DNA of 64,000 nucleotides. Source: Phyllostachys edulis (lineage: Eukaryota > Streptophyta > Magnoliopsida > Poales > Poaceae). Made by a program: the position numbers and the translations under genes. The notes beneath the pieces are model-generated. The model ran no database searches. It saw only the letters and a list, made by a program, of their open reading frames with translations, and was not told the origin of the DNA. The stretch spans positions 98,420,284-98,484,283 of the forward strand of contig CM070562.1 of the NCBI GenBank assembly GCA_036346405.1. The letters run 5' to 3'. Below are positions 47,363 to 60,252 of this stretch, piece after piece (positions within the stretch are counted from its first letter, which is position 1; every line of letters begins with the position of its first letter).

Positions 47363-50130
47363 AATAGCCATTGGACGGTAGACTTAGCGGTTTTACTTTC
47401 TCCAATAGTTCCAATCTCTTGAATTCTTGCTTCCTCTATTTTCGCCTGAATCGTATTCTCCCCCAAATCTCTTCGAATCCAAATCCAATCTTCTTGAATC
47501 CAACTCAAATCCTTGAAGAAATGGTTGGAGTTGCTTCAAAGTGAGAGAGATCAAAGATGGATGTTGCGAAGATGGCAATGCTCGTTGTTGTGAAGAAGAT
47601 TCTGCAACCCGCCCTAGTGAAGTGGACCAACGCTGATGGGCAGCATTGGCCATCCGAGAAGGGGATGATTCTGGTTTTCTAAGCGTACTGCGAGTGTGGC
47701 CTTCGACAGCCTGGTCACCCATTCATAACGACCGTGCTCGAGCACTTCGGGGTGGAGTTGGTGAACTTGATTTTCAACTCCATCACGATGCTGAGCGTAT
47801 TTGTATACTTGTGCGAGACCTATTTGAGAATTGCTCCAGATTTGGACCTCTTCAGGTACTTTTATGGAATGGGTAAGCACCGGTCGATTGCCGACAACTG
47901 CGGTTTCCAACTCCATGACGGGATGTCAAGGGAGTACATCCACATGTTTACCAGGTCGCCGTGGTCTGTATGGAGGAAGAAGTGGTTCTACTAGACCATG
48001 ACCAAGGACGACAGTCTCTACTTCAAGGGCAAGCCAGCAGAGAAGAAGACTTGGGACTCGGGTCCAAAGAACCTTGACCGCTTAGCCCCCTTCATTCAAG
48101 CTATCAAGGAGTTGAGAGAATGATGGCTAACCGGATGGCATGTGGTGAAGGATTTCATCACACGCCGCATTAGCCCCTTGAAGAATCGAGCACATCCCAT
48201 GTGGGAGTACTCGGGGGTTAGTGATCCGATGAGGAACTACGAGGAATGTAGTATTATAATCGATATACTCTTTTCAATTTATGATTCAAGCACATCTATT
48301 AATCATACTCTTCTGCTCGTAGACTTGCTAGAGAGAGAGGTTGACACTCGTGGTCAAGCTCATCTGCGAAAAGGGCCCTACGACTATAGAGGGGGCTCCC
48401 CAGATTCTGGCGGTCGTATCCAAAGAGGAAAGGGCAAGACGTCCAAAAATAACCCAAATTTGTATTGGTTTTTATCTTTAGGAAGTAGTAGTCGCAGGTT
48501 CAACTAGTTGTTGATTCTTGTTTCGTGATGTTTTGTAGCAAGTCGGTGCACCAGATCCTCAAGATGTCTCCAAGATGGACTTGGGGTCTGCTGAGGAGGA
48601 CAAAGTTCCTCTCAACAAGAGGCGCCCTCTTGTGAAGGCGATCGACAAGAAGAAGAAGGATGTCGGCAGTTCAAACTCCACTTCTCGACCGACCATCGCC
48701 ATAGGCCATTTCTTTGGCAGACCTAACTACCAAGGATACACAGGAGGTGGTTGTAGACCTCAAGCATAAGGTGCCTAAGAACAAGGTACCCTTTTATTAC
48801 GATGATAATACATTCTTAGTTTCCCATTCTCCTACTTTTGTCAAGTGAATCAAAAAGGAAAACTGGAACAGTTACATTTCTTTTGTGAAGACCACTGCCA
48901 ATCCAGTAGAGCTTGCAGTCGAAAGAAATGACAACCTCTAGGTGATCGAAGTTAGATCCGATCGCCCAAAAGAGGAGGTTGTACAAGAAGCTCCAACCAA
49001 CCCTCTCGATGTACAACCGGCTAAGGTCGTACAAGATGTGGTCACTCAAACCAGCGATGTGGGGAGCCTTCAAGAGGATGAGACCGTAGAGTCGGCGAGA
49101 GCGACCGAAGAGGAGGAAAAGAAGAAGGAGAAGAAGATCAAGTCTTCTCTCGGGATGATTTCTTCGGGCTTCAAGATTGTATCTAGGAAGCCTAGGTATG
49201 TAAATTTTAAAGAATAAATAATCATACTTACTCTTTTATTTTTACCTCTTGATGTATTAACATCTGTCTTGTTTCAGTCCTGCCTCTCCAGTTCCTGGGG
49301 ATGTCTCTACGAGAAAAGATGTCATTGTTATGGCTATGACCGTGGGAATGTTGGTCTCAACTCCGACCGTAGAGACAGAAGCGGAGGTGGTCGAGCCTTT
49401 GACCACCATCCCTAGGGTAACAGGAGAAGGGATGCTCGCCATCGAGCCAGCCATGCATACTAAGGTGGTCGAACCACCCATGGTCGTGGAGGCAGAGACA
49501 AAGGTGCTCAAAGATGAAGCAATGATGATGAACGAGTCAACTGTCGAGAACATTAACGTTCGGACAAAAGATTTGTCATTGTAATTGCCAAGAGCAGCTG
49601 ATCCGGTGGTCATGGAGAGCTCCGACCACCGTGATGGAAAAGAGGTCGTCGAAGTCATCCCTTCGAGGCCTCAATGGGGAGTTTTGTAACATCCTAAACA
49701 TGAGTTTGTATTTAAAATGTATAAAAATTAGAAGAAATTAAAACTTTTGATGCATCATGTTGTCATTTGAATTTTCTGAAATTTCTTTCAAAGGTTTGTT
49801 GATTTTAAAAACCTAATGCTTCAATTATCTAGAGGCACAATCCTTTAAGACTTCTTAAACAAATCCTAAGATCATCCTCTAGAATTATTTTTTCTAGCTT
49901 CTGGATCATCCTAGTGACTCCTCTGAAAAATTTCATAATTTTTAGATTTTATTTGCTATTTTAAGGGGCTAGTCAACCAATTAGGTCCTTGGTCAAAACC
50001 CTAGGACAGAACCTTGAATCATTTCTAGAGGGAAATGCAGCGCATGAAAAACTTTGGAAAATTTATGAAAGGTTGTTCTTCGAGTCCGTAGCCTACTGTT
50101 AAAATTTTAGAATTTTTAGAGCTAATATTA

Positions 50131-51819
50131 TGTTGGGCCACGGGTAGGCTATGATAGCAACAAACAAAATTTTTCTACCACGCAATCCAAGAAGCCAAGC
50201 AAGTAGATGATCATAGATCGTTACCACCAGACGCGCAGAGCAGCAGAAGAAGGGTTGGAGCAGCCTAGTCCAACGTAGAGCGCGTCGATGTAGTGGTCAT
50301 AGTCGATCGTCCAGCGTCCTCGCTTGTCGATCGTCTCCTCCAGCAACGTCTACAGTTCCTTGTGAAGATCGCGGATCGTCCTCAAGCACAACAGTCATAG
50401 TAGCGCCTCTACGGTATCCACACATCCAGGGAAGGAACAACCATACGTCGGTGTACTAGCACCAAGTCACACGGCAGAGCTCTCAGGAAGATGGCAGCTA
50501 GGGTTTCGGTGGTGTCAAAAAACTTGTCACGCCCAACAGCCTCATGCATCTCCATATATAGTGCTCGTGACGAATCCTATCCGAACACATTTGACGAATC
50601 ATATATGTACTGGTTTGTTCCAACCCGTTAAGTGTGTGACCCTGTAGGTTCATGCGTAATCGGTTGTAACTCGGAAACCCTTTCTGACCACAAGTCGTAG
50701 CGGTTCCTAGCAGAACATAGCAATTCTCGAATACACATAAATTATATCGAACGAACCTTGATGCAATATGATCTACGACTGTGTCCTCATCACTTACGAC
50801 CGTGTCTTATCTTTATCTGATCAGTTCAGTATTTGGTCACGACGATTCGTAACTCCTCACGACGAGTTATGACCACTCTGTGATTACGTTCGACCGATCT
50901 ATGACCAGTCCTCATCACTTATGACCGAGTCTTATCTCTATCGACCGGTTTGTATTTGGTCACGACCAGTTCATAACTCCTTACGACGTGTTCGACCACT
51001 CTGTGATTACGTTCGACCGGTCTACGACCAACTCGTATCTCCATACGACCAAATCAGAAGCGTCGAACTAAGCGACCTACGTGTATACTCCCTTGCCTCA
51101 CGATGTGCGGTTGAACTCCGGTGATATGTTGTGTCATCCATGGATATTCAATACTTTCTCGATCGAGTGTCGAGATAACTTACGTGGTCGAACACTTGAC
51201 CACTAGTGGCATGGCCATGCACTTTCTTTATCCGACCACAACGAGGGGCGAGAGACATCTCTCCTGTTATGTTAGGAGAGGCAAATCCCATATCTAACCA
51301 GTCACATTCCTCTGCATGTTTCATAGCATACCCGAAAACTACCTTTATAACTACACAGTTACGGTGTAGCGTTTGGCAACCCCTAAGAGTGCTATTACAC
51401 ATGTAGAAAACCATGCTGATCTCAGGTCTAAGGATTATACATCATCATTGCATGAGACCAACTAACGACACATAGAATCATAACAATCTCAATAGCGTCT
51501 CAAGGTGGGTCTAATCCAACATCATGTTCTCTAACATGTGTCCATATTATTGGTTTGATATCTCCATATCCATGACCCGTGAAACATAGTCATCAACCAA
51601 TACATATGCTAGTCTATTCATATGTGTCCTCATATGTTTCCAACCAGGGATTGTATAAGAATAATTATCGCAGAAATATAGAGTTTCACAATCAAGTCAC
51701 ATACTTGATAATAAATATTAACAATATTATTCTAGGAACAAGATATCATATTATCCAATATTATGAACATAATGAAATATAATCATCTCTATGATTGCCC
51801 CTAGGGCATATTTCCAACA
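50131..51819 (-). mobile_element. Angela/BARE-like copia solo LTR, TSD TATTA
   Basis: On the minus strand it begins TGTTGGAAATATGCCCTAGG, the hallmark start of Angela/BARE LTRs, and ends …GTGGCCCAACA. TATTA flanks it at 50126-50130 and 51820-51824. It is 1689 bp without internal coding sequence. It contains many ACGACCA half-sites (50670-51070). Confidence 0.93.
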
Positions 51820-53668
51820 TATTATACCTCTAAAAATTCCTAGAACTCTCAGTCTTATTTTCAAAAACTCATTTTAGCACTGGTCCTCCGACCACTTGGT
51901 CCGATCGGATCCTCCAACCGAGCCAGGTCGAATCCGACCACCTAGACCTACCCTGACCCAGCCCACTCACCTGGTGCTACTGGCCGATGGACCCGCGCTG
52001 CAGATCTTCTTCTCCAGCGCGACACACCCTCTCCAGCGCCCGAGCGTCGACGCGCCACCTCTCCTATGCCGCCCAACGGCTCCGCCCCCGGTTTGCAACA
52101 CAACGCTAGTGGTTTCACCGAGCCTCTCCCACGGTCCCGCGGTCTCAACTTCCCCCATCACCTCAGGTCCTCTCGGCGTCGTCCATGGCAGCACCATGAA
52201 CCAAGCTCAATCGTGCGGCTCCTCCTCGGGTTTTCTCCACCCCTTAGCCTATTTAAAGCCGACAAGGGGCTCCCTGACCTCCTTTTCCGCCCACCATCCT
52301 CCTGCTCTCATCATTCCTTTCTGCCTCCCTCTCAATCCCCGAGAACGAACGAAGAAGCTCGAGCTCTAGTTCACGGCCAGGACGCCCCTCATTGCCACCA
52401 GCGCCACAGGGGTTCCTTCCCATTTCTCTTCACATCATATCATGTTCTAGGGTTCTAAGAGTAATACCCCTAACTCAATTTTGCATTTCGTGCACAGACT
52501 TCACCAGAATCTGAGTTTTCTTCTCTTCAGCCGAGGATCGCTGCTTTCATTCTCAACTCTAGTAAGACGCTCCATTCTTCAATTGCTTATTCGTGTACCA
52601 TCTCTGAGCCTTATTGGAGCTTCCCGTACCACTCGGTCCCTTTCTTTTTGCTCAGGCCATCGTCTCCTTGTTGCCGGCACTGGACTTCGTCGTTGGAGCT
52701 TCTCCGACTAGCTGGTCCCCATCTCTCCTCTCTAGTATGCTCCTTGTGCATCCTAGTAGCTAGTGCATGCGCTAATTCGGCTAAAGAGTCACCGAGTGGC
52801 AAAGTGCCATTTTGGTCGAACTTCTCCTCCACCGCAGCACATCGCGCTGCCACTCTAGCTCATCTCCGGCCGTGCTCCAGCCACCCATAGGATCGCTTAG
52901 GCTCTAGGATTCCATTTCTGTCTTTAGCTCGCACTGCGGTGGACCATGCCACCGCGATTCACTGGCAAATCTCACGACCAAACACGCCCTGTGCTGGCAG
53001 CTTCGGACCCTTCATGTAGCATGATGATTAGGCATTTAATTGCTGTCGTTAGGGTTAAGTAATGATAAGCATTGATTAGCTATCGGTTTAGAGTTCTAAT
53101 GTTCCATTGACGTGCGGGCCCCGCGTACAAAAATCCGTGTTCTTTAAATCCTGATATTCGCATTAGTGGCTGACACGTGGGCCCAGTTTACATAGTAAAC
53201 CAGACCCGGTGGTCCTTGGACCCATGCACTGTGTCGTGGACCTTGGTCCACACACTATGCATGTAGACTAGGGCTGGAAAAAAGCTCGGAGCTAGCAAGT
53301 CGGCTCGGCTCGGGCTCGTGATTTTTTGAGCCGAGCCGAGCCCGGTACCCAGATCGCGAAAAATTCGAGCCGAGCTCGAGCCGCTCATTGGCTCGTGCGT
53401 CCCACTAGCCACGAAGGCCCAGTCTAGTGCCTTGTTGCCCTAGCCAGGAGTCGAGGACTCCAGAGGCCATCGCTAGTCCAAACTGCTCCCCACCCGATCC
53501 CTTTCCTCCCGATCCCCAATCGACCAATCCTCTCAGCTCTTGATCCCCTTCCTGCTTCCTCTCCCTCCCCGTCCTCCACCCCGTCCTGTGCTGCGTTCCC
53601 CCATACTCCTTAGTTGGCAGCCGCCCCCTGCTTCGTCCACCACCGCCACGCCGTCGGTCCACCCCGCC

Positions 53669-55281
53669 TGTTGGGTCATAGGTAGTCTACGATAGCATAA
53701 AACAAAAAAAATCTATTGCGCAACCAAGGAACCCCTGCTAGTAATAGATCACGAGATTACTACTAGACACGCCGACTCGTAGCGGAAGTAGAGTCGATAT
53801 AGCGGGTTGATGCAGTAATAGTTGTACTCGCCGCACGTCTTCTCCACCTGCTCCTGTGATCATCACGAGTTGTGGATCGTCCTAGTGCTGATGCTTCGCA
53901 ACAACACCTCCAAGGAATCCAACACATATGGGGTAAGGACACCGCACTTTGGAGTGCTAGAACCGGCGGTGTGGTTGAGGAAGGCGTGGCTATTAGGGTT
54001 TAGGATTCTTCAAAAAGATTATCTTACCCCATGCCACTGCCCATCTATATATAGGCATCCATGATGGGTCTCGTACTGGAGACCCATTAGGAAATCGTGG
54101 CCTATAAGAATTCAGATCACCATCTAAATCAAATCCTAGCCCTTTAAGTGTGTGATCCTATAGGTTCATGTGTAATCGGTTGTGACTCAAAAACTCTTTT
54201 CCGACCACGAGTCGTTAGCGGTACCAAGTAGCACATAACGATTCCCGAACACATATAGAATATATCGGATGAACATTAATGCAATATGATCTATGACCAG
54301 GTCCTTATCACTTACGACCAACTCGTACCTAGTCACGACTAGTCCATACTTAGTTACGACCGGCTCATACTTAAGTACGACCAGTTCGTAACTCCTTATG
54401 ACTAGTTAGTGATTATGTTCGACCAGTCTACGACCAGCTCGTATCTCCATACGACCAATTTACAACCAGCTTCGACTAGTCTACGACCAGCTCGTATCTC
54501 CATACGACCAGTTTGTATCTGGTCGAACTGAACAACCTGCTTGTGTATTCTCCCTTTGCCTCACGACATCTGGTTGAACTCCAAGTGAGATAATTTATCA
54601 TCCATAGACTGTTCAATACTTTCTTGATCAAGTGTCGAATAACTTCATATGGTCGACACTTCAACCACTAGTGGCATGGCCATGTACTTTCTTTATTTGA
54701 CCACAACGAGGAGCCCAGAGACATCTCTCATGTTATGTTAGGAGGGGCAAATCTCATATCCGACCAGTCACATTCCTCCGCATGTTTCATAGCATACCCG
54801 AAAGCTATCTTTATAGCTACCCAGTTACGAGTAACGTTTGGCAACCCCTAAGAGTGCTATTACACATGTAGGAAACTATGTTGATCTCAAGTCTAAGGAT
54901 TATACACCATCATTGCTTGAGACCAACTAATGACACATAGAATCATAACAATCTCAACAGTGTCTCAAGGTGGGTCAAACCAACACCATGTTCTCTAACA
55001 TGTGTCCATAGTATTGGTTTGATATCTTCATATCTATGACTTGCGAAATATAGTCATCAACCAATACATATGCTAGTCTATTCATATGTTCTCATATGTT
55101 TCTGATTAGGGAACATTTAAGAATAATTATCGTAGAAATATAGAGTTTCACAATTAAGTCACATACTTGATAATAAATATTAACAATATTATTCTAGGAA
55201 CAAGATAACATATTATCCAATGTTATGAACATAACGAAATATAATCATCTCTATGGTTGCCTCTAGGGCATATTTCCAACA
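53669..55281 (-). mobile_element. Second Angela/BARE-like solo LTR, TSD CCGCC
   Basis: 1613 bp, same family as 50131-51819: on the minus strand TGTTGGAAATATGCCCTAGA…ATGACCCAACA. CCGCC flanks it at 53664-53668 and 55282-55286. A minus-strand TATA box (GCCTATATATAGATGGG) is at about 54040-54056. It sits inside the hAT-like element, within the captured gene's 5' leader. Confidence 0.94.
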
Positions 55282-55401
55282 CCGCCCCCTCTCCACCCCG
55301 CCCCTTGCTCCGTCCCCCTGTCGGTCTCTAGGGTTTGGGATTTTAGCCGTCGCTCCTCGTGCCTTCAAGAAGTCCCTGCCTAGTAGACCTCTCCAGATTC
55401 G

Positions 55402-55731
55402 ATGGCCGTGTCGTTCACTAACCTCCACACCGTCGACGGGCTCAAGGCCCTCGAGGCGCACCTCGCAAGCAAGACCTACATCTCCGGGTGAGCCCAATTA
55501 CCAACTACTCACACTTGTCACAAGCGGTTAGATATGCTGATTCATAGTGTTTTGCGGCGGATTATCTAAGTTTGCACTGTGCTGCGTTGTGATGATGATG
55601 CCCATGATATGACATCTTGTTGTTTTCACCTCAGTTTTATCAAATCTAGTGATTTGCGATGCGGCTGTGTCTACTTGTTTGTACGTGTGATGCTTGTGCA
55701 GCGATGCGATCAGAAAGGACGACATCAAGGT
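55402..55731 (+). pseudogene. Captured 5' fragment of an eEF1B-beta (elongation factor 1-beta) gene
   Basis: Exon 1 (55402-55487) encodes MAVSFTNLHTVDGLKALEAH and then LASKTYISG, the N-terminus of plant eEF1B-beta/delta, the guanine-nucleotide exchange subunit for eEF1A. A GT-AG intron (55488-55701) follows, and exon 2 begins GDAIRKDDIKV and then loses similarity. The split Gly codon GG|C is preserved, so this was copied from genomic DNA and not from mRNA. The catalytic C-terminal domain is absent. After 55731 another frame stays open for about 50 codons (ITNAHAYASFLFGPSAKELG), which I do not recognise; it may be a second captured fragment. The 5' leader extends upstream across the nested LTR. 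Confidence 0.85.
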
Positions 55732-58700
55732 TCATCACCAACGCCCACGCCTACGCTAGCTTCCTCTTCGGCCCCTCCGCCAAGGAACTCGGCCTTCAAC
55801 CAGGCACTAAGCCATGGCAGACTGGCAAGGGTGGATCGACAACCACGCCATCACCATCTACATCCAAAATGACTGTGCTTTTGGAGTTGCATATATACTT
55901 GAATGTATCGATTTCTTGGTGATTTTGATGTTGGTTGTTCTGGATTTTGCGAGTTAATTATGCAATTAATTCTAGTGTCAATGCAAGTTCTACATGTTGG
56001 TATGCTGGTGAATTTGGTCAGTTTGGATGTCATCTAGATGAATGTGGAATGAACAAAATCATATCATTGCTACGATAGTGTTGCTGCTGCTGAGAATCGA
56101 AGTCTTCCTTGGCTGGGTGGTGCTTGGCTCGGGAGAGCTCGTGAGTCGGCTCGAGCTTCTTTTCGAGCCGAGCCGAGCCCAGTTTCCAGCTCATTTTCAA
56201 AACAAGCTGAGCTGAGCCAAAGTTCAGACCGAGCCTGGGCGAGCTTGGCTCAAGCCGGCTCGGCTTGTTTCCAGCCCTAGTGTAGACCGTGAGTATGACA
56301 CGCGGGTCCCACCGGTAAGAACCGGTTTCCCTATAGGATTTGAAATGAAAATAAAAATAAATTTGAAGGGCCCACTAGTCAACGACCGTGGCTAGGAAGG
56401 CTTCAGTAGAAAAAGTATGTAATGCTTATATAAATTCGGAAATGCTTTATTTGTGTACTAAAAATTGTGTAAACTTCGAAATTGCATAAGTAATTCGTTT
56501 TAACTCCAATTTGGATGGTTCAAATTTTGTTGGCTTCATTTTAAAATGTAATTTAATATAAATTTAGTTTGAATCTTTCTACTATGCCAGAAAATTTTGT
56601 TAATAAAATTACTTTCGGTTTAGCATTATTTTTGCACTCAAAATTCGTTTAACTTCAAAAATGCATAAGTATTTCTCTGTAACTCCAAATGGAGTGAAAT
56701 CAATTTTGTTGTGTTCCTTTGTTAGTTTAATTTATTATGGAATAGATTTAAAGTATGTTACTATCTCTAAAAATCTTATTTTACAAATGATTTGTGCACT
56801 ACTTTCATGAGTTTGAAAAATCCTGGAAAATTCATTTTAACTCCAAATGAGGTGAATAAAATTTCATTGTTCATCTCATGTGGTGCTCTGTCTACCATAT
56901 AATTTTCATAGTCATGACCTTTCTGGAAATTTCCACGAGAGATTAGGTTTCGGATGAACAGTACCCGAGACCAATTTTCTCTGGTTTTTCTTTCCCAACA
57001 GATTTGTTTAGGCTATAAATTTTGCATGCATCATCCAAATCAAATATTTTTTGTTGATAAATTCATTTAAAATCATGATCTACATTTTTTTTTGAAAATT
57101 TCATGATTTTTGGTGATTTTGTTTTTTGGAGTTTATTCGGCGTTATCTGTTCTTATTGTTTCTTCTCGATTCTTTCGGTAGGTTCCGATGAATTCGTTGA
57201 GTACAAGAGTGATCCTATACAGTAAGCAAGTTATCTCTAGCAAGGCAATTAGCCCCCCCCCCTTTGATCATATTGCTCCTATTACTTTTGATACAATTAT
57301 CTTGTTTGCAAATGTATGTATACATGTGTTATTTTGATGGTTAATTCTCGTTAGTAGTTAATACGAATAGATGCATGAGCTGTAGGTAAATGTTTCTCAT
57401 TGCTACTGAGCCTAAGTTAGATTATTGCTAGTGATTTATAGCTCGACGGATGGGCTCTAGTCACGTATGTACATAGTATGCGAGTGATGTTGCTTAGAAA
57501 TGCTTAGAACGATAGTATGGGGATCATCACTTCAGCGATAGTCATTATATCATCACTTTAAAATACTTGGGTTAGGGTATTCATGTATGTATTGTATTTG
57601 GAAAACTACAACTGAAAATAAAAAGATTTAGAATTGGGCACATTGGTTGGATGGTGTGTTGTTGGGTGTGTAGTTGGTGCCCGAGTCAACAAAGACCGAA
57701 TTACTTATGCCATAGTACCAAGCACTTTTGCGTGCAACCACATGAGAGCATATGGGAACCCTTTTGACTTAGTACTTTGGCATGTGTTAGCTACAAGTCG
57801 CAGGAGGTTATCGTGTGTTGTGTTAAAAATGTTTTGTTGTTATTGGGTGTGCGGGGGTGGGTTCCTGTCTAGGTTCTCCACACCGAGGGGTATTCATAGT
57901 TGTCCTAGGCTTTACCCTAAGGGGTAGTTGACCTAGGTTTTACCGATGACTCCGACACAATTCACAACGTATGGGTTTCTATCCATACGGGCAACTCGTA
58001 GTTAATGCATTATATTGGAAAATGTATCATAGGACTTAGCTCTGTAGGCATACCTTCAGAAGTGTGCTCTATTTGCATGGCAAAGGAGCGGTCTGGCATG
58101 TGGGTAAAGTTGTACACCCCTGTAAGGTTTTAAACTATTAGAATAGCCTCGTCCTAGGTTATGCACACGCTTGGATACACCCCGTAAGAATTAGACTACA
58201 ATATTTTTCATAAAACTTGAAATCGGGTGGTACGAATGGGTAATTCATGCAATGTTGTGGTGGCTGTTGGGAAGTCAACTCTAGGATGGTAATTATGTTC
58301 ATAATTGTTGTCTCTTTGTTATTTAAACAAATAAAAACATATTTGACAAATTGCTTTATAATCTATTACTCTATTGCAAAGAAATATGCTTTATGCTGAA
58401 AACTGCTTAGTGTAGTAGCCTTCCTTTGATACATGAATGCATCTATATATTTATTTTGCTTGTAAGACTTGCGAGTACAACTTTGTACTCAACCCAGTTG
58501 CTACAATTTTAGAGGAGATTGATCCCCAAGGGATCAACTTTTGTGAGACGGACTTCGTGTAGGACGACTAGCTCGACGGGTTTTCGGTCGGTTGCCTTGT
58601 AGGTAAAGACAGATGGTTGGCTTTTGTTTCTCGCCATCTTATGGCTTTTGCTTCCGCTGCAACTTTAGTTTTTATCTTGTCATTTGGCCGGTCGGCCCTA

Positions 58701-60252
58701 TTTGTGTAATGTGAACTTTGAATGTCTTTTGTGTTGTAAATTAGGAAGACTTGGTATTGTAATAACTTGTCTATGGAAATGATGCTTTAATTTTGTGATG
58801 GTGTAAGTGTACTGCTCCTGGAAGGTACACAATACATCGAGTGCGGGATATTTGATTTGTAATGCTAAAGCCAATCGGATGGTTAAGTGTTACAAGTTAA
58901 ATACCCCGCGTTCTCACAAGTTTCTTCTTCTCTCAACGACCACGAAGAAGAAGAAGATCTCCCCTTCTTTCCAAATTTTTTTTGGAGCCTCAACTATTGG
59001 GACCTCGTCATTTAGGTACCGAGACCGAGTCCTCCACCCCAAAGGCATTCCTAACAGAGGGTTTGTCTTTGATGATGAGCGTCTCCAATAGAACTGGTGG
59101 GAGAAGGCCAAGGAACTTAATCAACTTGAGAATCCAGAGACCGTGTATAGAAACTTCACTCGATCAACAATCGATGTAAGTGTTTGATACCAAACATTTG
59201 CATATTTGGGTTTTTCCCTCTTCTGTTTTGCCGCATGGCATATTTTTCTTTTTCATAAAGCTCTTGAACAAATTGTCACAGTGGGTGAATGCCACAGGCA
59301 ACTTGTTCTGTTGAGGAACCAGAAGGCTGAACTCTTCAAACTAGCGTAGAGATGGTAAGCAACTGTTAATGAGTAGTTTTTGACCACTTGTTCAGTTCTC
59401 ATATCATTTTCCCCTTGTAGGTTTAAAAGTGATGAAAGGACCTTAGCCGATTCGCTCGATTACAAAACAGATGCGTCGCAAAGGCTAAAGGCGAAAAGGA
59501 AGACCCTGAAGGACCTATAGGAGGCTAACTCTGCAGCTTGCGAGCTGTAGAATGCAATTAAAAGTAAGTAGCTTGCTCTTATTTGCTATTTTAACAACTT
59601 TCTTTCTTTCTCCAACTTCCTTTCTTTTTTAGATAAAGAAGTACATATGGGCAAGCTTCGATCTAAAGTCGAATCGAAGAGCATGGTAATCGACGAGCTT
59701 GCCCGTATCACTAAAGAGAAGGATAAGAAGATAAAACAATGGGAGGAGTAGTGCTTGAAACATGTTGTCTCTCATGATGAAGAAGTCAAGAAGCTTGACA
59801 CTCGCTTAGCAGGTAAGAATTCTTTACCTACTACCAGTATTAGATACTAGTCTTAACTCAAAGTTTTTATTAATTAGTCGTTACTCAATATTCAAGATAA
59901 CATCTCTCTCCTGAACAATGTGCTCGGAGGCCTAGGTGCTGAGGAGGTAACTCCTCTTGAAGACACCATGATCGGACACACAAGCATAATTGGGCAGCAA
60001 GTCAGGACTCTCCAGGAGTTGTTGACCACTCTAAAGACCAACCAGGCCGAGTCGATCAAGTAGGCAGTCGTAAATGGAGTGAGTTTTGCTTTAGCAAAAC
60101 TCAATGCCCATGATTGCACTCTTAATCTTCTTCCAGTTGAGGCTAATTTCGATTGCCCTAAAACAGAAGCCCAGCAGCTGGTCGAAGAGGCTCAATCGGT
60201 CAGAAAGAAGGTTGCAGAGGAGATGCGGCTAGGGTCTCCTTTTTCTGAGTAG

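Larger units (their letters stand above)
53269..56279. mobile_element. hAT-like element carrying host gene fragments, 8 bp TSD
   Basis: The two ends are perfect 12 bp inverted repeats, TAGGGCTGGAAA…TTTCCAGCCCTA. The flanks are ATGTAGAC (53261-53268) and GTGTAGAC (56280-56287), an 8 bp duplication with one mismatch. Both subterminal regions are packed with gagccgagc/gctcggctc motifs. Without the nested LTR it is about 1.4 kb. It encodes no transposase but holds the 5' part of an eEF1B-beta gene. Confidence 0.88.
49685..58918 (+). mobile_element. Chromoviral solo LTR (about 4.5 kb net), TSD AGTTT
   Basis: TGTAACATCC at 49685 and …GCGTTCTCACA ending at 58918, flanked by AGTTT at 49680-49684 and 58919-58923. 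No PBS, gag or pol is found between the ends. The 3' part (56300-58918) has the layout of the other chromoviral LTRs, including the GTGGGTAAAG dyad segment at 58099-58172, and TATTTAAA at 52250-52257 is a likely TATA box. Of 9234 bp, about 4.7 kb are later insertions (50131-51819 and 53269-56279). It belongs to a different subfamily from the LTR at 35524. Confidence 0.88.
47557..60252 (+). pseudogene. Antisense additional gene of the Tat-type element (gypsy-type transposon domain), interrupted
   Basis: It is encoded opposite to pol. It starts MDVAKMAMLVVVKKILQPAL at 47557. After a frame change near 47680 it has CGLRQPGHPFITTVLEHFGV, FRYFYGMGKH and SPWSVWRKKWFY, then WLTGWHVVKDFITRRISPL and AHPMWEYSGVSDP. 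This is the pattern of the grass protein family often labelled putative gypsy type transposon (Pfam Transposase_28, from memory). An intron seems to start near 48250. A basic segment (48545-48770) and an acidic one (48940-49215) follow. The gene is then split by the 9.2 kb solo LTR at 49685-58923. It resumes with long coiled-coil sequence (about 59060-60250, for example VESKSMVIDELARITKEKDK) and stops at 60252. In-frame stops such as those near 47993 and 48121 show it is dead. The protein's role is unknown. Confidence 0.72.

Noticed and set aside
51896..52711. Open frames in GC-rich sequence between the Angela-like LTR and the hAT-like element
   Set aside because: This is the body of the chromoviral solo LTR around its TATA box, as in the other LTRs of this type.
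57249..57258. Run of ten C residues as a functional tract
   Set aside because: It sits in the LTR just before a phrase (tttgatcatatt) common to all the chromoviral LTRs; probably simple slippage or a sequencing artefact.
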